Source: Caloranaerobacter sp050286925 (GTDB lineage: Bacteria > Bacillota > Clostridia > Tissierellales > Thermohalobacteraceae). Taken from it: 64,000 bases of DNA. This document shows, in pieces, positions 34,706-44,508 of this stretch (position 1 is the stretch's first letter; every line of letters begins with the position of its first letter). The position numbers and the translations under genes are program-made. The notes beneath the pieces were generated by a model. It saw nothing but the letters and a program-made list of their open reading frames with translations. It made no database searches and had not been told where the DNA came from. The stretch spans positions 184,901 to 248,900 of the forward strand of contig NZ_JBFWFX010000003.1 of assembly GCF_050286925.1 (NCBI RefSeq). Reading direction: 5' to 3'.

Positions 34706-35656
34706 TTAAAAATTTAATACACTTCTAACATAGTTAACTATATAGTTTACAACTTCTTTTTTATCATTAAATTTTTCAAGATTTACCCAATGAATTCTAT
34801 CATCTCTTCTGAACCATGTTAATTGTCTTTTAGCAAATCTTCGAGTATCTCTTTTTAATATATTTATTGCTTCCTCTAGAGTACATTCTCCTTTTAAGTA
34901 AGCAATAATTTCTTTATACCCTAACCCCTGCATAGAGGTTAACTCACTAGAGTAGCCCATTTTTAATAAGTTTTTAACTTCATTTATTAATCCTAATTCA
35001 ATCATTTTATCTACCCTACGATTTATTCTATTATATAAATTTGCTCTATCTATAGTTAGTCCAACCATTGCAATATTGTATTTAGAATTTGGCTTTCTAA
35101 AATCTTTATAATAGTGGGACATTGGTTTGCCTGTTTCATGGTATATTTCAAGTGCTCGAATAATTCTTTTTGTATCATTTATATGTATTCTTTCTGCTGA
35201 TATCGGATCGACTTTTTTTAATTCATCATGAATATATTTATTGCCAAATGTTTTTACTTTGTTCATCATTTCGTTGCGAAATTTTGGGTTAGAAACGGCA
35301 TTAGTAAAATCTAATTCATATACTAAAGAGTTAATATAAAGACCAGTCCCTCCTACTACAATAGGTAATTTGCCTTTATTTAATATTTCATTTATATATT
35401 TTTCTGCTAATTTTTTAAAATCCGATACTGAAAACTTTTGATCTGGATATATTTCATCTATAAGGTAGTGATTGATTCCTCTTTTTTCTTCTTCAGTAAT
35501 TTTTGCAGTCCCTATATCCATGTATTTATATATTTGCATTGAATCGGCTGAAATAATTTCCCCATTTAGTTTATGTGCTAATTCAATAGATATTTCTGTT
35601 TTTCCTACAGCTGTAGGGCCAATTAATACAAAAAGTGGTTTCTTTTGTGAATTCAT
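34706..35656 (-). CDS. miaA: tRNA dimethylallyltransferase
   Basis: Adds the isopentenyl group to A37 of tRNAs reading U-initial codons, making the substrate of MiaB. The 316 residues contain P-loop GPTAVGKTE, DSMQIYKYMDIGTAK and GGTGLYINSL. Lies 13 bases after mutL; miaB is at the head of the same gene group. Confidence 0.96.
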   Translation of the reverse strand: MNSQKKPLFVLIGPTAVGKTEISIELAHKLNGEIISADSMQIYKYMDIGTAKITEEEKRGINHYLIDEIYPDQKFSVSDFKKLAEKYINEILNKGKLPIVVGGTGLYINSLVYELDFTNAVSNPKFRNEMMNKVKTFGNKYIHDELKKVDPISAERIHINDTKRIIRALEIYHETGKPMSHYYKDFRKPNSKYNIAMVGLTIDRANLYNRINRRVDKMIELGLINEVKNLLKMGYSSELTSMQGLGYKEIIAYLKGECTLEEAINILKRDTRRFAKRQLTWFRRDDRIHWVNLEKFNDKKEVVNYIVNYVRSVLNF

Positions 35657-35669
35657 ATTTTTTCACCTT

Positions 35670-37529
35670 CTATGTTCTTTTAAATTTCTTTTCTAATTCA
35701 GATTGTGTTAATTTAATAATTGTTGGTCTACCATGAGGACAAGTATAAGGATTTTCTGTTTTAAAGAGTTCTTTTATTAAGCTAGATATTTCTAATTCAT
35801 CAATTTTGTCACCAGCTTTGATAGAACTCGTGCAGGCTAATTTCATTATTTTTTCTAATCTTAAATCATAATTACTTTCTAGCTTGCTATCAAAATTCTC
35901 AAGATTATCTAGTATATCTAAAAACAATTCCTTAGCATTAGGTCTATTGAATATAACCGGTACACTTCTTAATACAATAGAATATTTCCCGAATGGTTCT
36001 ATAGTAAAACCTAACTTATTAAATATTTCTAAATTTAACTCTACTTTTTTATATTCATTAAAAGTAAGATTAATTATTTCAGGTACAAGCATTTGTTGAG
36101 AAATGACAATTTGATTTTTAAATTGTTTTTTTAGTTTTTCAAACATGATTCTTTCATGTGCTGCATGTTGGTCTATTATATACAATACAGCATTTAATTT
36201 ATCTTCTGCCAGAATATATGTTGAAAATAATGTTCCAATAATTTGTATATTATCTATAGAAAACTTTTGTTCATTTTCCACAGGATCTTCTTTATCCTCT
36301 TTTATTAAAGTGTTAGTTATAACTTGTCTATTTTCGTAAACTTCATCATTATTTGATATATTAAAATCTTTTTTTATTTCATTATCAATCGGTTTTTCGT
36401 AATTGATTTTACTATTTTTTTCTACTAAAAAGTTGCTTAATGCTTTATTATAATTATTTTTTGTACTTAGGTTATCGATGAAATTTATTTGCGTTTCTTG
36501 AACATTATTTTTATTGGTAATGTTCATTTGTGGGATAATATCTTCTTTTTTTAAAAAGTTTTTGACTACATCATATATAGTATTGCATATTTCTTTTTCA
36601 TTTCTAAATCTAACTTCAGTTTTAGTTGGATGTATATTAACATCAATTTCGTATGGAGGTATAAATAAATAAAGTATTATAACAGGAAATCTATTTGAAG
36701 GTAATAGAGTCCCATAAGCTGATTCTATAGTTTTTGATAGTAAATTACTCTTTATATATCTATTATTTACAAAAAAATATTGATGTGATCTATTACCTCT
36801 AGTAAATGAAGGTTCTGAAATAAAACCTTTTATGAGAAAATTATCGTTTTTATAGTTTATTTTAGTCAAGGAATTTAAAAAATTTCTACCAAACAAATTG
36901 TAAATTACATCTTCCTCATCACCATTACCTCGTGTTTTAAATATAACTTTATTATCTTTAATGTATTTAAATGAGATGTTTGGATTACTTAATGCAAGTT
37001 TGTATATAGTGTCGTTTATTTTTAAAGTTTCTTTAGATTCGCTTTTTAAGAATTTTGCTCTTACAGGGGTATTATAAAATAAGTTAGTTACAATTATAGT
37101 TGTTCCTTTAGGACAACCAACTTCTTCTTTATTAATTACTTTACCTCCATGCAATATTATTTGATTACCTATGAGATTATTATCAGTCTTTGTTATAACT
37201 TTGACTTGAGATACTGCTGAAATGCTTGCTAATGCCTCACCTCTAAAACCTAATGATTTAATTTTTTCTAGGTCCTCTATTTTATTAATTTTACTAGTAG
37301 TATGTCTCATGAAAGCTATTTCTAAATCATCACCTTCAATACCTGTTCCATTGTCTGTAACTCTAATGTAATCTTTTCCGTAACCTTTTATTTCTATAGT
37401 AATAGAGGTTGCACCTGCATCAATCGAATTCTCTACAAGTTCTTTTACAACTGATGCAGGTCTTTCAATAATTTCACCAGCGGCTATTTTATTAATAGTA
37501 GTATCATCTAAAACTTTTATTTTACTCAT
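35670..37529 (-). CDS. mutL: DNA mismatch repair protein MutL
   Basis: GHKL ATPase of 619 residues. ATPase motifs: ELVENSIDAGATSI, DNGTGI and SLGFRGEALASISAVS. The C-terminal region carries the endonuclease metal motif DQHAAHERIMFE, plus ACTSSIKAGDKI and CPHGRPT. It is thus the nicking type of MutL, as expected in an organism without MutH. The linker (about 340-420) is Asn-rich and variable. Lies 11 bases after mutS. Confidence 0.96.
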   Translation of the reverse strand: MSKIKVLDDTTINKIAAGEIIERPASVVKELVENSIDAGATSITIEIKGYGKDYIRVTDNGTGIEGDDLEIAFMRHTTSKINKIEDLEKIKSLGFRGEALASISAVSQVKVITKTDNNLIGNQIILHGGKVINKEEVGCPKGTTIIVTNLFYNTPVRAKFLKSESKETLKINDTIYKLALSNPNISFKYIKDNKVIFKTRGNGDEEDVIYNLFGRNFLNSLTKINYKNDNFLIKGFISEPSFTRGNRSHQYFFVNNRYIKSNLLSKTIESAYGTLLPSNRFPVIILYLFIPPYEIDVNIHPTKTEVRFRNEKEICNTIYDVVKNFLKKEDIIPQMNITNKNNVQETQINFIDNLSTKNNYNKALSNFLVEKNSKINYEKPIDNEIKKDFNISNNDEVYENRQVITNTLIKEDKEDPVENEQKFSIDNIQIIGTLFSTYILAEDKLNAVLYIIDQHAAHERIMFEKLKKQFKNQIVISQQMLVPEIINLTFNEYKKVELNLEIFNKLGFTIEPFGKYSIVLRSVPVIFNRPNAKELFLDILDNLENFDSKLESNYDLRLEKIMKLACTSSIKAGDKIDELEISSLIKELFKTENPYTCPHGRPTIIKLTQSELEKKFKRT

Positions 37530-37540
37530 TCAAATCGCTC

Positions 37541-40174
37541 CTATAATTCGTTTGCCTCTTTTACAATTTCGTATAAAATATTTATTGCATCAAGAGGAGT
37601 TACTTTCATTATATCTATAGATTTTATTCTATCAATAAAATTATTATATTTTAAGTTGAAAATATCTAGTTGGTATTCATTTACTTCTTTAACATCACAT
37701 ACATTTGTATTTTCATCAGTTATTAATGCAGTATTATTAATATCTGTTTCTTCCAATTTGTGTAAGATTTCTTTTGCTCTTTTAATTACTTCTATAGGTA
37801 CACCAGCTAGTTTGGCTACTTGTATACCGTAGCTTTTATCTGCACTTCCTTTACCTATTTTTCTAAGGAAGATAATGTCATCACCTTTTTCTTTAACTAA
37901 TATACGAAAATTATTCACTCCTTCTATTTTACCTTCTAATTCACTAAGTTCATGGTAGTGAGTTGCGAAAAGAGTTTTAGCTCCTATTTTATCACTAATA
38001 TATTCAATTACTGCCCATGCAATACTTAAACCATCAAAAGTACTAGTACCTCTACCTATCTCATCTAAAATTATTAAGCTATTTGCAGTCCCATTATTGA
38101 GTATATTTGCTACTTCACTCATTTCAACCATAAAAGTACTTTGCCCTTGAGATAAGTTATCAGATGCACCTACTCTAGTGAATATTCTATCAACTATTCC
38201 TATATTTGCATCATCAGCTGGTACAAAAGAACCTATATGCGCCATTAAAGTAATAAGCGCTACCTGTCTCATATATGTAGATTTACCAGCCATATTAGGT
38301 CCTGTTATTATGGCAATTCTATTTTTACCATTATCAAGATAAGTATCATTTGGTATAAATAAATTTTCTCCTATAGTTTTTTCTACTACTGGATGTCTAC
38401 CATTTTTAATTTGAATTATTCCGTCTAAATTGAGTTTTGGTTTTACATAATTATTTTTATATGCAGTTATTGCGAATGCACAGAGAACATCTAATATTGC
38501 TATTATTCTGGCACTTTCTTGTATTCTTTTTATTTGATTTTTAATTGTTTCTCTGATACTTAAAAAGATATCATATTCTAATTTTATTATTTTGTCTTCG
38601 GCACCAAGTATTTTAGCTTCCATTTCTTTTAATTCAGGAGTAACATATCTTTCCGAATTAGCGAGTGTCTGCTTTCTAATATATTCATTAGGAACATATT
38701 TTAAATTTGACTTTGTTATTTCTATATAATATCCAAAAACTTTATTATATCCTATTTTTAATGATTTGATTCCAGTTCTTTCTCTTTCGTTCTGTTCTAA
38801 TTTATATATCCATTCCTTTCCTTTAGTAGCTGCTTCTCTAAGTTCAAACAACTCTTTACTATATTCACTTTTAATAATATTACCTTCTTTAACAGATATA
38901 GGAGGCTCATCAATAATTGCATTCTCTATGAGTTCATATACATCTCTTAAAGTATCTAATTCTTTACCTAAAGATAAAAGTAAGTCTGAAGATGTTTCCT
39001 GTAATATTTTTTTAATAGTTGGAAGAACTGATATGGATTTTTTTAGAGAGATTAAATCTCTAGCGTTACAAGTTCCATATACAATTTTACCTATTATTCT
39101 CTCGATATCGTATACATTTTTTAGAAGTTCTTTTATTTCGTCCACAATTAAAAAATTATTAAATAGATAATCTACAGCATCTAATCTCTTTTTAATATCT
39201 TTAATGTTTATTAGAGGCTCTTCTATCCATCTTTTTAACATTCTACCGCCCATTGCTGTTGATGTACAATCGAGTAAACCGAATAAAGAACCCTTTTTAT
39301 TTTTCCCTCTTATTGTTTCAGTAAGTTCTAGGTTTATACGTGTATTGATATCTAGCATCATAAAATTGTCTATCGTATAAAAAGTAACATGATTTAAATG
39401 TTTTAGTGATATTTTTTGTGTTTCATTTAAATAATTAATAAGAGAACCTAATGATAGTACGGAATACACTTTTTTATTTAATCCATATCCATCTAAAGAT
39501 AAAACTGACATTTGATTTAAAATTACTTCTTTAGCGTCATCATATTTGTAAGTCCAATTACTATAGAGGTTAGTAATTGAATTAAATTTATTTTCAAATA
39601 TTTTTACAATATCTTTTTTATTATATAAGTAATCATTTAATATTATTTCAGTAGGACGAATTTTAGCTAATTCATCAAATAATGTATTAATTAATAGTTT
39701 TTCATTACCTTTAATTTCAGTTGTATATAATTCACCTGTAGTAACATCAACATATGAAATTCCTATCCCGGATGTGTCCATGTATATACTACAAAGATAA
39801 TTATTATTTTTGTCATCTAGAATTTTTGTATCTGTTATAGTACCAGGTGTAATTATTCTAACTACATCTCTTTTGACAATCCCCTTCGATTTTGACGGGT
39901 CCTCTATTTGTTCACATATAGCTACTTTATAACCTTTTTTAACCAATTTAGCTATATAAGTATCAGCAGAATGAAACGGTACTCCGCACATAGGAGCTCT
40001 TTCTTTATTACCACAGTCTCTACCTGTTAATGCGATTTCTAGTTCTTTAGAGGCTAGAATTGCATCGTCAAAGAACATTTCATAAAAGTCACCAAGTCTG
40101 AAAAATAAAATTGCATCTTTATATTTTTCTTTTATATTTAAGTATTGTTGCATCATTGGTGTTAAATTTTTCAA
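37541..40174 (-). CDS. mutS: DNA mismatch repair protein MutS
   Basis: Mismatch-recognition ATPase, 877 residues. N-terminal FFRLGDFYEMFFDDA holds the Phe-x-Glu mismatch wedge. The C-terminal ATPase has GPNMAGKSTYMRQ, LSQGQSTFMVEM, LIILDEIGRGTSTFDG and ATHYHEL. TTG 40174 is chosen as the start: GGAGGG lies seven bases upstream, whereas the upstream in-frame TTG at 40189 is inside that site. Confidence 0.97.
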   Translation of the reverse strand: MKNLTPMMQQYLNIKEKYKDAILFFRLGDFYEMFFDDAILASKELEIALTGRDCGNKERAPMCGVPFHSADTYIAKLVKKGYKVAICEQIEDPSKSKGIVKRDVVRIITPGTITDTKILDDKNNNYLCSIYMDTSGIGISYVDVTTGELYTTEIKGNEKLLINTLFDELAKIRPTEIILNDYLYNKKDIVKIFENKFNSITNLYSNWTYKYDDAKEVILNQMSVLSLDGYGLNKKVYSVLSLGSLINYLNETQKISLKHLNHVTFYTIDNFMMLDINTRINLELTETIRGKNKKGSLFGLLDCTSTAMGGRMLKRWIEEPLINIKDIKKRLDAVDYLFNNFLIVDEIKELLKNVYDIERIIGKIVYGTCNARDLISLKKSISVLPTIKKILQETSSDLLLSLGKELDTLRDVYELIENAIIDEPPISVKEGNIIKSEYSKELFELREAATKGKEWIYKLEQNERERTGIKSLKIGYNKVFGYYIEITKSNLKYVPNEYIRKQTLANSERYVTPELKEMEAKILGAEDKIIKLEYDIFLSIRETIKNQIKRIQESARIIAILDVLCAFAITAYKNNYVKPKLNLDGIIQIKNGRHPVVEKTIGENLFIPNDTYLDNGKNRIAIITGPNMAGKSTYMRQVALITLMAHIGSFVPADDANIGIVDRIFTRVGASDNLSQGQSTFMVEMSEVANILNNGTANSLIILDEIGRGTSTFDGLSIAWAVIEYISDKIGAKTLFATHYHELSELEGKIEGVNNFRILVKEKGDDIIFLRKIGKGSADKSYGIQVAKLAGVPIEVIKRAKEILHKLEETDINNTALITDENTNVCDVKEVNEYQLDIFNLKYNNFIDRIKSIDIMKVTPLDAINILYEIVKEANEL

Positions 40175-40229
40175 ATCATTTCCCTCCAATTTATATATAC
40201 AGGTATATTATAACATATTTAATGGTTTG

Positions 40230-40264
40230 GAATTTAAATAGGCTAAGGTAAGCCCTAGCCTATT
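40230..40264 (-). terminator. miaB terminator
   Basis: Stem AATAGGCTA / TAGCCTATT (40237-40245, 40256-40264) with inner pairing; read leftward it is followed by TTTAAATT. It separates miaB from mutS. Confidence 0.65.
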
Positions 40265-40278
40265 GATAAGAATACTTA

Positions 40279-41622
40279 TTAGTTTATTAATTCGCCTTCT
40301 AAAGTCCAAGTCTTAGGATTTGTAATTTTAACTTTAACTAATTTACCTATTAGAGTTTTGTCCCCTGGGAAATGAACAACTTTGTTTGTCCTAGTCCTTC
40401 CTGTTACTTTAGTTTTATCAGTTTTACTTATTTCTTCAACTAAGACTTCAACTACTTTATCTTTAAGCTTTTGATTAATTTCTAAACTTATAGGATAAAT
40501 AGTATCTAGTAGTTTTTGGAATCTTTTATGTTTAATATCTTCAGGAACTTGATTTTTCATTTCTGCTGCTGGGGTACCTTTTCTTATTGAATAAAGAAAT
40601 GTAAAAGCCGAATCAAATTTTACTTTTCTAACTACATCTAAAGTTTCTTCGAAGTCTTCTTCTGTTTCTCCAGGGAAACCTACAATTATATCTGTTGTTA
40701 TAGCAATATCAGGTATTTCTTTTTTGATTTTCTCGATTAAATTTAGATAATGTTCTTTTGTGTATTTTCTATTCATAGCTTTTAATATTTTATTACTTCC
40801 TGCTTGAAATGGTAAATGTATATGCTCACAAACTTTATCACATTCTTTAATAGCTAGTATTAACTCATCAGAAAGATCTTTAGGATGAGATGTAGTAAAT
40901 CTGATTCTTTCTATACCTTCTACTTCATTAACCATTCTTAATAATTGCGCGAAACTCACTTTTTTATCTAAAGTTTTACCATAAGAATTTACATTTTGAC
41001 CTAATAAAGTTACTTCTTTACAGCCTTGTGCTGCAAGTTCATTAATTTCTTTTAAAATATCTTCTGGAAGTCTACTTTTTTCTCGACCTCTCGTATATGG
41101 AACAATACAGTAAGTACAAAAGTTATTACAACCATGCATAACATTAACGAAAGCTTTAAAACCATATTTCCTTTTAGCTGGTAATCCTTCTATTATGTTT
41201 CCTGAATCTTCCCAAACGTCTATTATCATTCTAGAATTTTGTCTTGCATTAGCAATTAATTCTGGTAGTTTGTGTATATTGTGAGTGCCAAATACTATAT
41301 CTACATGACTGTATTTTTCTTTAATTAAATCTCTTATCTCCTTTTTTTGCATCATACATCCGCAAACTGCAATCAACATTTCAGGTTTTTTATTTTTTAG
41401 TGTTTTTAAATGACCAAGATTACCATAAACCTTAAGTTCTGCATTTTCTCTTACAAGGCATGTATTAAAAATGATTAAGTCTGCTTCTTTAGGTGTATTA
41501 GTCTCAATATAGCCAATGTTTTCTAAAATTCCAGCCATCTTTTCAGAATCGTGTTCATTCATTTGACAACCCCAAGTTTCTATATAGTATTTTTTTTTCT
41601 GTAGATTGTTTACCTTATTCAA
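40279..41622 (-). CDS. miaB: tRNA-2-methylthio-N6-dimethylallyladenosine synthase
   Basis: Radical SAM methylthiotransferase acting on i6A37 of tRNA. The 447 residues contain YYIETWGCQMNEHDSEKMAG with the first auxiliary-cluster Cys, MHGCNNFCTYCIVPYTRGREKSR region with the radical-SAM Cys triad, and a C-terminal TRAM domain. The start is TTG 41622, nine bases after AGGAGG. Paralogue of rimO at 21-22 kb. Confidence 0.96.
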   Translation of the reverse strand: MNKVNNLQKKKYYIETWGCQMNEHDSEKMAGILENIGYIETNTPKEADLIIFNTCLVRENAELKVYGNLGHLKTLKNKKPEMLIAVCGCMMQKKEIRDLIKEKYSHVDIVFGTHNIHKLPELIANARQNSRMIIDVWEDSGNIIEGLPAKRKYGFKAFVNVMHGCNNFCTYCIVPYTRGREKSRLPEDILKEINELAAQGCKEVTLLGQNVNSYGKTLDKKVSFAQLLRMVNEVEGIERIRFTTSHPKDLSDELILAIKECDKVCEHIHLPFQAGSNKILKAMNRKYTKEHYLNLIEKIKKEIPDIAITTDIIVGFPGETEEDFEETLDVVRKVKFDSAFTFLYSIRKGTPAAEMKNQVPEDIKHKRFQKLLDTIYPISLEINQKLKDKVVEVLVEEISKTDKTKVTGRTRTNKVVHFPGDKTLIGKLVKVKITNPKTWTLEGELIN

Positions 41623-41884
41623 TATAAGATTCCTCCTCTTAATTACTGCTAGTTATATAATCCCTATAATTAAAAAATATTATAACAAATAATTTTGGAA
41701 AATAGAAGAGTTATTAATTTTTAAGAATTATTTGCTATATCATAATACATTGAAAATTTTGATATTCATTTCTGATAATCTTTTATTTAAAGAGTTTTTT
41801 ATGTTATTATAATAATAGTATTAGTATATATTTTTTAAATATCAGGAAAAGGTTTTCAAACAATCTATTTAAGGGGGTATTGTT

Positions 41885-43084
41885 ATGAAATTTTCTAAAA
41901 GAATCTTATCAATGCAAGAATCACCAATTAGAAAATTAGTTCCTATAGCTGAGGAAGCCAAAAGAAAAGGTAAAAAAGTTTATCATTTAAACATTGGACA
42001 GCCTGATATTGAAACTCCTGATTGTTTTTTTAAAGCTATTAAAAACTTTGATCAAAAAGTATTGGCTTATACTAATTCACGTGGGATACCTGAGTTAATT
42101 AAAAGTTTTATTAATTATTATAAAAATTATGATATCCATTTTGAAGAAGATGAGATCCTTATTACAAATGGTGGTAGTGAAGCATTATTATTTGCTTTAT
42201 TAGCAATTTGTGATTATGGAGATGAAATATTAGTTCCAGAACCATTTTACACAAATTATAATGGATTTGGTAATTCAGCAGGGGTTAAGGTAATTCCAAT
42301 AACAACAAGAGCAGAGGATGGTTTCCATTTGCCTAATAAAGAAGTAATAGTAAGTTTGATTACAGATAGGACTAAGGCTATTTTACTATCTAATCCTGGT
42401 AATCCGACAGGAGTTATTTATACTCCAGAAGAAGTAAATATGATTAGTAATATAGCGAAGGAAAACGATTTATTCATTATAGCTGATGAAGTTTATAGAG
42501 AATTTGTATATGATGATTTTAAATATATAAGTTTTGCACACTTAGACGATATTAAAGATAGAGTAGTTATAATAGATAGCATATCAAAAAGATATAGTGC
42601 TTGCGGTGCAAGAATAGGCTCAATTGCAAGTAAGAATAAAGAATTAATTAAACAGGTTTTAAAACTATGTCAAAGTAGACTTTGTGTTGCGACAATAGAG
42701 CAAATAGGTGCATCTGAGTTAGCCAATATACCTAATGACTATTTCCAAAAGGTTGTTGAAGAATATAGAAAAAGAAGAGATGTTGTATATGAAGCATTAT
42801 CTAAAATGGAAGGTGTAATATGTAGAAAGCCACATGGAGCTTTTTATGTGATTGCTAAATTACCAGTAGAAAATGCAGAAGATTTTGTTAAATGGTTATT
42901 AAGTGATTTTGATATAGATAATGAAACAGTTATGGTAGCACCTGCTGAAGGTTTTTATGCAACAGAAGGTTTAGGTAGAGATGAAATAAGAATATCATAT
43001 GTTTTAAATGAAAATGATTTGAAAAAGGCAATGAATATTTTAAATGAAGGTCTTATTGAGTACAAAAAAATTAATACCAAATAG
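41885..43084 (+). CDS. pyridoxal phosphate-dependent class I aminotransferase
   Basis: A 399-residue aminotransferase. Signatures: LNIGQPDIETPD, TNGGSEALLFALLA, SNPGNPTGVIYTPEE, IIADEVYREFVYDD and the PLP-lysine block IDSISKRYSACGARIG. The Cys-Gly before the Arg (SACGARIG) marks a subgroup distinct from the interrupted gene at 27 kb (AMTGWRIG). It is one of the few rightward genes in this half. Donor and acceptor substrates cannot be told. GGGGGT precedes the ATG. Confidence 0.9.
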   Translation: MKFSKRILSMQESPIRKLVPIAEEAKRKGKKVYHLNIGQPDIETPDCFFKAIKNFDQKVLAYTNSRGIPELIKSFINYYKNYDIHFEEDEILITNGGSEALLFALLAICDYGDEILVPEPFYTNYNGFGNSAGVKVIPITTRAEDGFHLPNKEVIVSLITDRTKAILLSNPGNPTGVIYTPEEVNMISNIAKENDLFIIADEVYREFVYDDFKYISFAHLDDIKDRVVIIDSISKRYSACGARIGSIASKNKELIKQVLKLCQSRLCVATIEQIGASELANIPNDYFQKVVEEYRKRRDVVYEALSKMEGVICRKPHGAFYVIAKLPVENAEDFVKWLLSDFDIDNETVMVAPAEGFYATEGLGRDEIRISYVLNENDLKKAMNILNEGLIEYKKINTK

Positions 43085-43093
43085 GTGTTGCTT

Positions 43094-43127
43094 AGAGGAA
43101 GCTAGTTAGCTTTCCTCTTTTTTTTAT
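43094..43127 (+). terminator. terminator after the aminotransferase
   Basis: AGAGGAAGC pairs with GCTTTCCTCT (43094-43102, 43109-43118) with a two-base bulge, followed by a long T-run. Confidence 0.85.
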
Positions 43128-43128
43128 T

Positions 43129-43278
43129 TTAATATTCTTGTCTTAAAGTTCTTTCATAAATTTCACATTTCTCCATATTGCAGTAACCGTCAATGTTGTG
43201 TATACATGTAATAGCACCACATTTTTTAAGTCTACTAGTTTGCAATGATTTAAGATCTTTTGTAGTACCTCTATTCAT
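43129..43278 (-). CDS. small Cys-rich protein, 49 residues
   Basis: Too short for usual gene finders. ATG 43278 is preceded by GGGGG at 8 bases and by an almost ideal promoter. The 49-residue product has four cysteines at 20, 25, 33 and 38 (KKCGAITCIHN and GYCNMEKCEIYE), spaced like small metal-binding proteins related to DUF1540. Its function is unknown. The promoter, ribosome binding site and ordered Cys spacing together argue that it is real. Confidence 0.7.
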   Translation of the reverse strand: MNRGTTKDLKSLQTSRLKKCGAITCIHNIDGYCNMEKCEIYERTLRQEY

Positions 43279-43311
43279 CTATCAAACCCCCTTTTTTAGT
43301 ATTCTAACTGT

Positions 43312-43340
43312 ATTATATCACCATAAAAATTTTATGTCAA
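43312..43340 (-). promoter_or_regulatory. consensus promoter of the 49-residue gene
   Basis: Minus strand: -35 TTGACA (43335-43340), exactly 17 bases, -10 TATAAT (43312-43317). Both hexamers are perfect consensus. Confidence 0.85.
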
Positions 43341-43465
43341 GTTTATTTTCAGAAAAATGCATATATATATAAAAAATACTGCACAATATTCATAAAAACG
43401 TTAAAATATTTTTTCAATATGCAATTATACTTATGTTATTATTCAAAACATGATAAAACTAACTT

Positions 43466-44242
43466 TTAGTCTAAAAAATCATTTATATTGTAGTTTACAC
43501 CTTCTATTTTATTTATAACTTGTAATATCTTCTTTTTTAACAAGTTTTCATTTTTACTGAAAATAACATTTTGATTAATTGAAGAATTAAAATTTAATAT
43601 AATACCTACTCTATCATTTTCTTCAACGATTTTAATTATGCCTCTCTCATAAAGTTTAATGTTTGCAAAGACTAAAGTAGGATAGTTTAATAGATTTACT
43701 TCGTTAATCATTTTGGCATCTATATTTTGATATTCATATTTAGCAAATCCTGCTATTATATATATGAGATTTAAAAGAGTTTCCTCTTCGTAATAATAAT
43801 TATTAAAATTGTTAAAATAAATTGATTTGTAAATATATTCCTTTATCTTTTGTTTTGGAAATATCCAAACAACATTAGTATTTTTATCTAAGATTGGTGT
43901 TTTATATTGGAAAAATATATCTATAAAATTTGTTGTAAAAATAATATCTTCAATAGAAATTTTTAATTCGTATAAATTTACTTTTTTTAATAATAATTTA
44001 TAAATAATATAGTTATAAGCTAATAGTAAAAGTAGATATTCATCGTTATTGTAAGATTCATATCTAACTTTGTAATAGCTATTTGAATTTATTGGTAGAG
44101 GAATAATTTTATTCATGAAATAAGAAATCTCAGAAAAACTTAGTACTTTTCTTTTAATAGGATCTTTGTTGTTTAAATATAATTTTTTGAATTCTATTAA
44201 TTCTTCAGGTAATTTTACTGATTCTATTTTATCGCTATTCAT
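43466..44242 (-). CDS. uncharacterised protein, 258 residues
   Basis: Not recognised. The protein is rich in Asn, Ile, Tyr and Lys, has no clear signal peptide or membrane helix, and no catalytic motif that I can see. The middle (about 70-110 and 150-175) is hydrophobic and Tyr-rich (LLLLLAYNYIIYKLLLKKVNLYE; FNNYYYEEETLLNLIYIIAGFAKYEY), suggesting a helical core. AAGGAGG-type sequence lies upstream (GGAGGTTTATAT on the minus strand). It stands alone between gaps of about 190 and 260 bases. Composition is even more AT-rich than the neighbours. Confidence 0.75.
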   Translation of the reverse strand: MNSDKIESVKLPEELIEFKKLYLNNKDPIKRKVLSFSEISYFMNKIIPLPINSNSYYKVRYESYNNDEYLLLLLAYNYIIYKLLLKKVNLYELKISIEDIIFTTNFIDIFFQYKTPILDKNTNVVWIFPKQKIKEYIYKSIYFNNFNNYYYEEETLLNLIYIIAGFAKYEYQNIDAKMINEVNLLNYPTLVFANIKLYERGIIKIVEENDRVGIILNFNSSINQNVIFSKNENLLKKKILQVINKIEGVNYNINDFLD

Positions 44243-44508
44243 ATATAAACCTCCTTATAATTATTTTTTTAAATATATAACAAATTTATTTTAAATATAT
44301 TTACATACTATTGAATATTATGGGTATTGTAAATTGCCAGGGAAATGTAAAAAATTCAATAAATTACTACAAATATCTAGAAATAATTACTAAATAAAAT
44401 CAAATTCTACATCATTATTGAATATATTAAGGAAATAATATTATACAAAGAAAGATTTAAGATTAAAAACAAGCTGTTAGCTAGTAGTTTGCTAAAGAGG
44501 TGGTAGAA

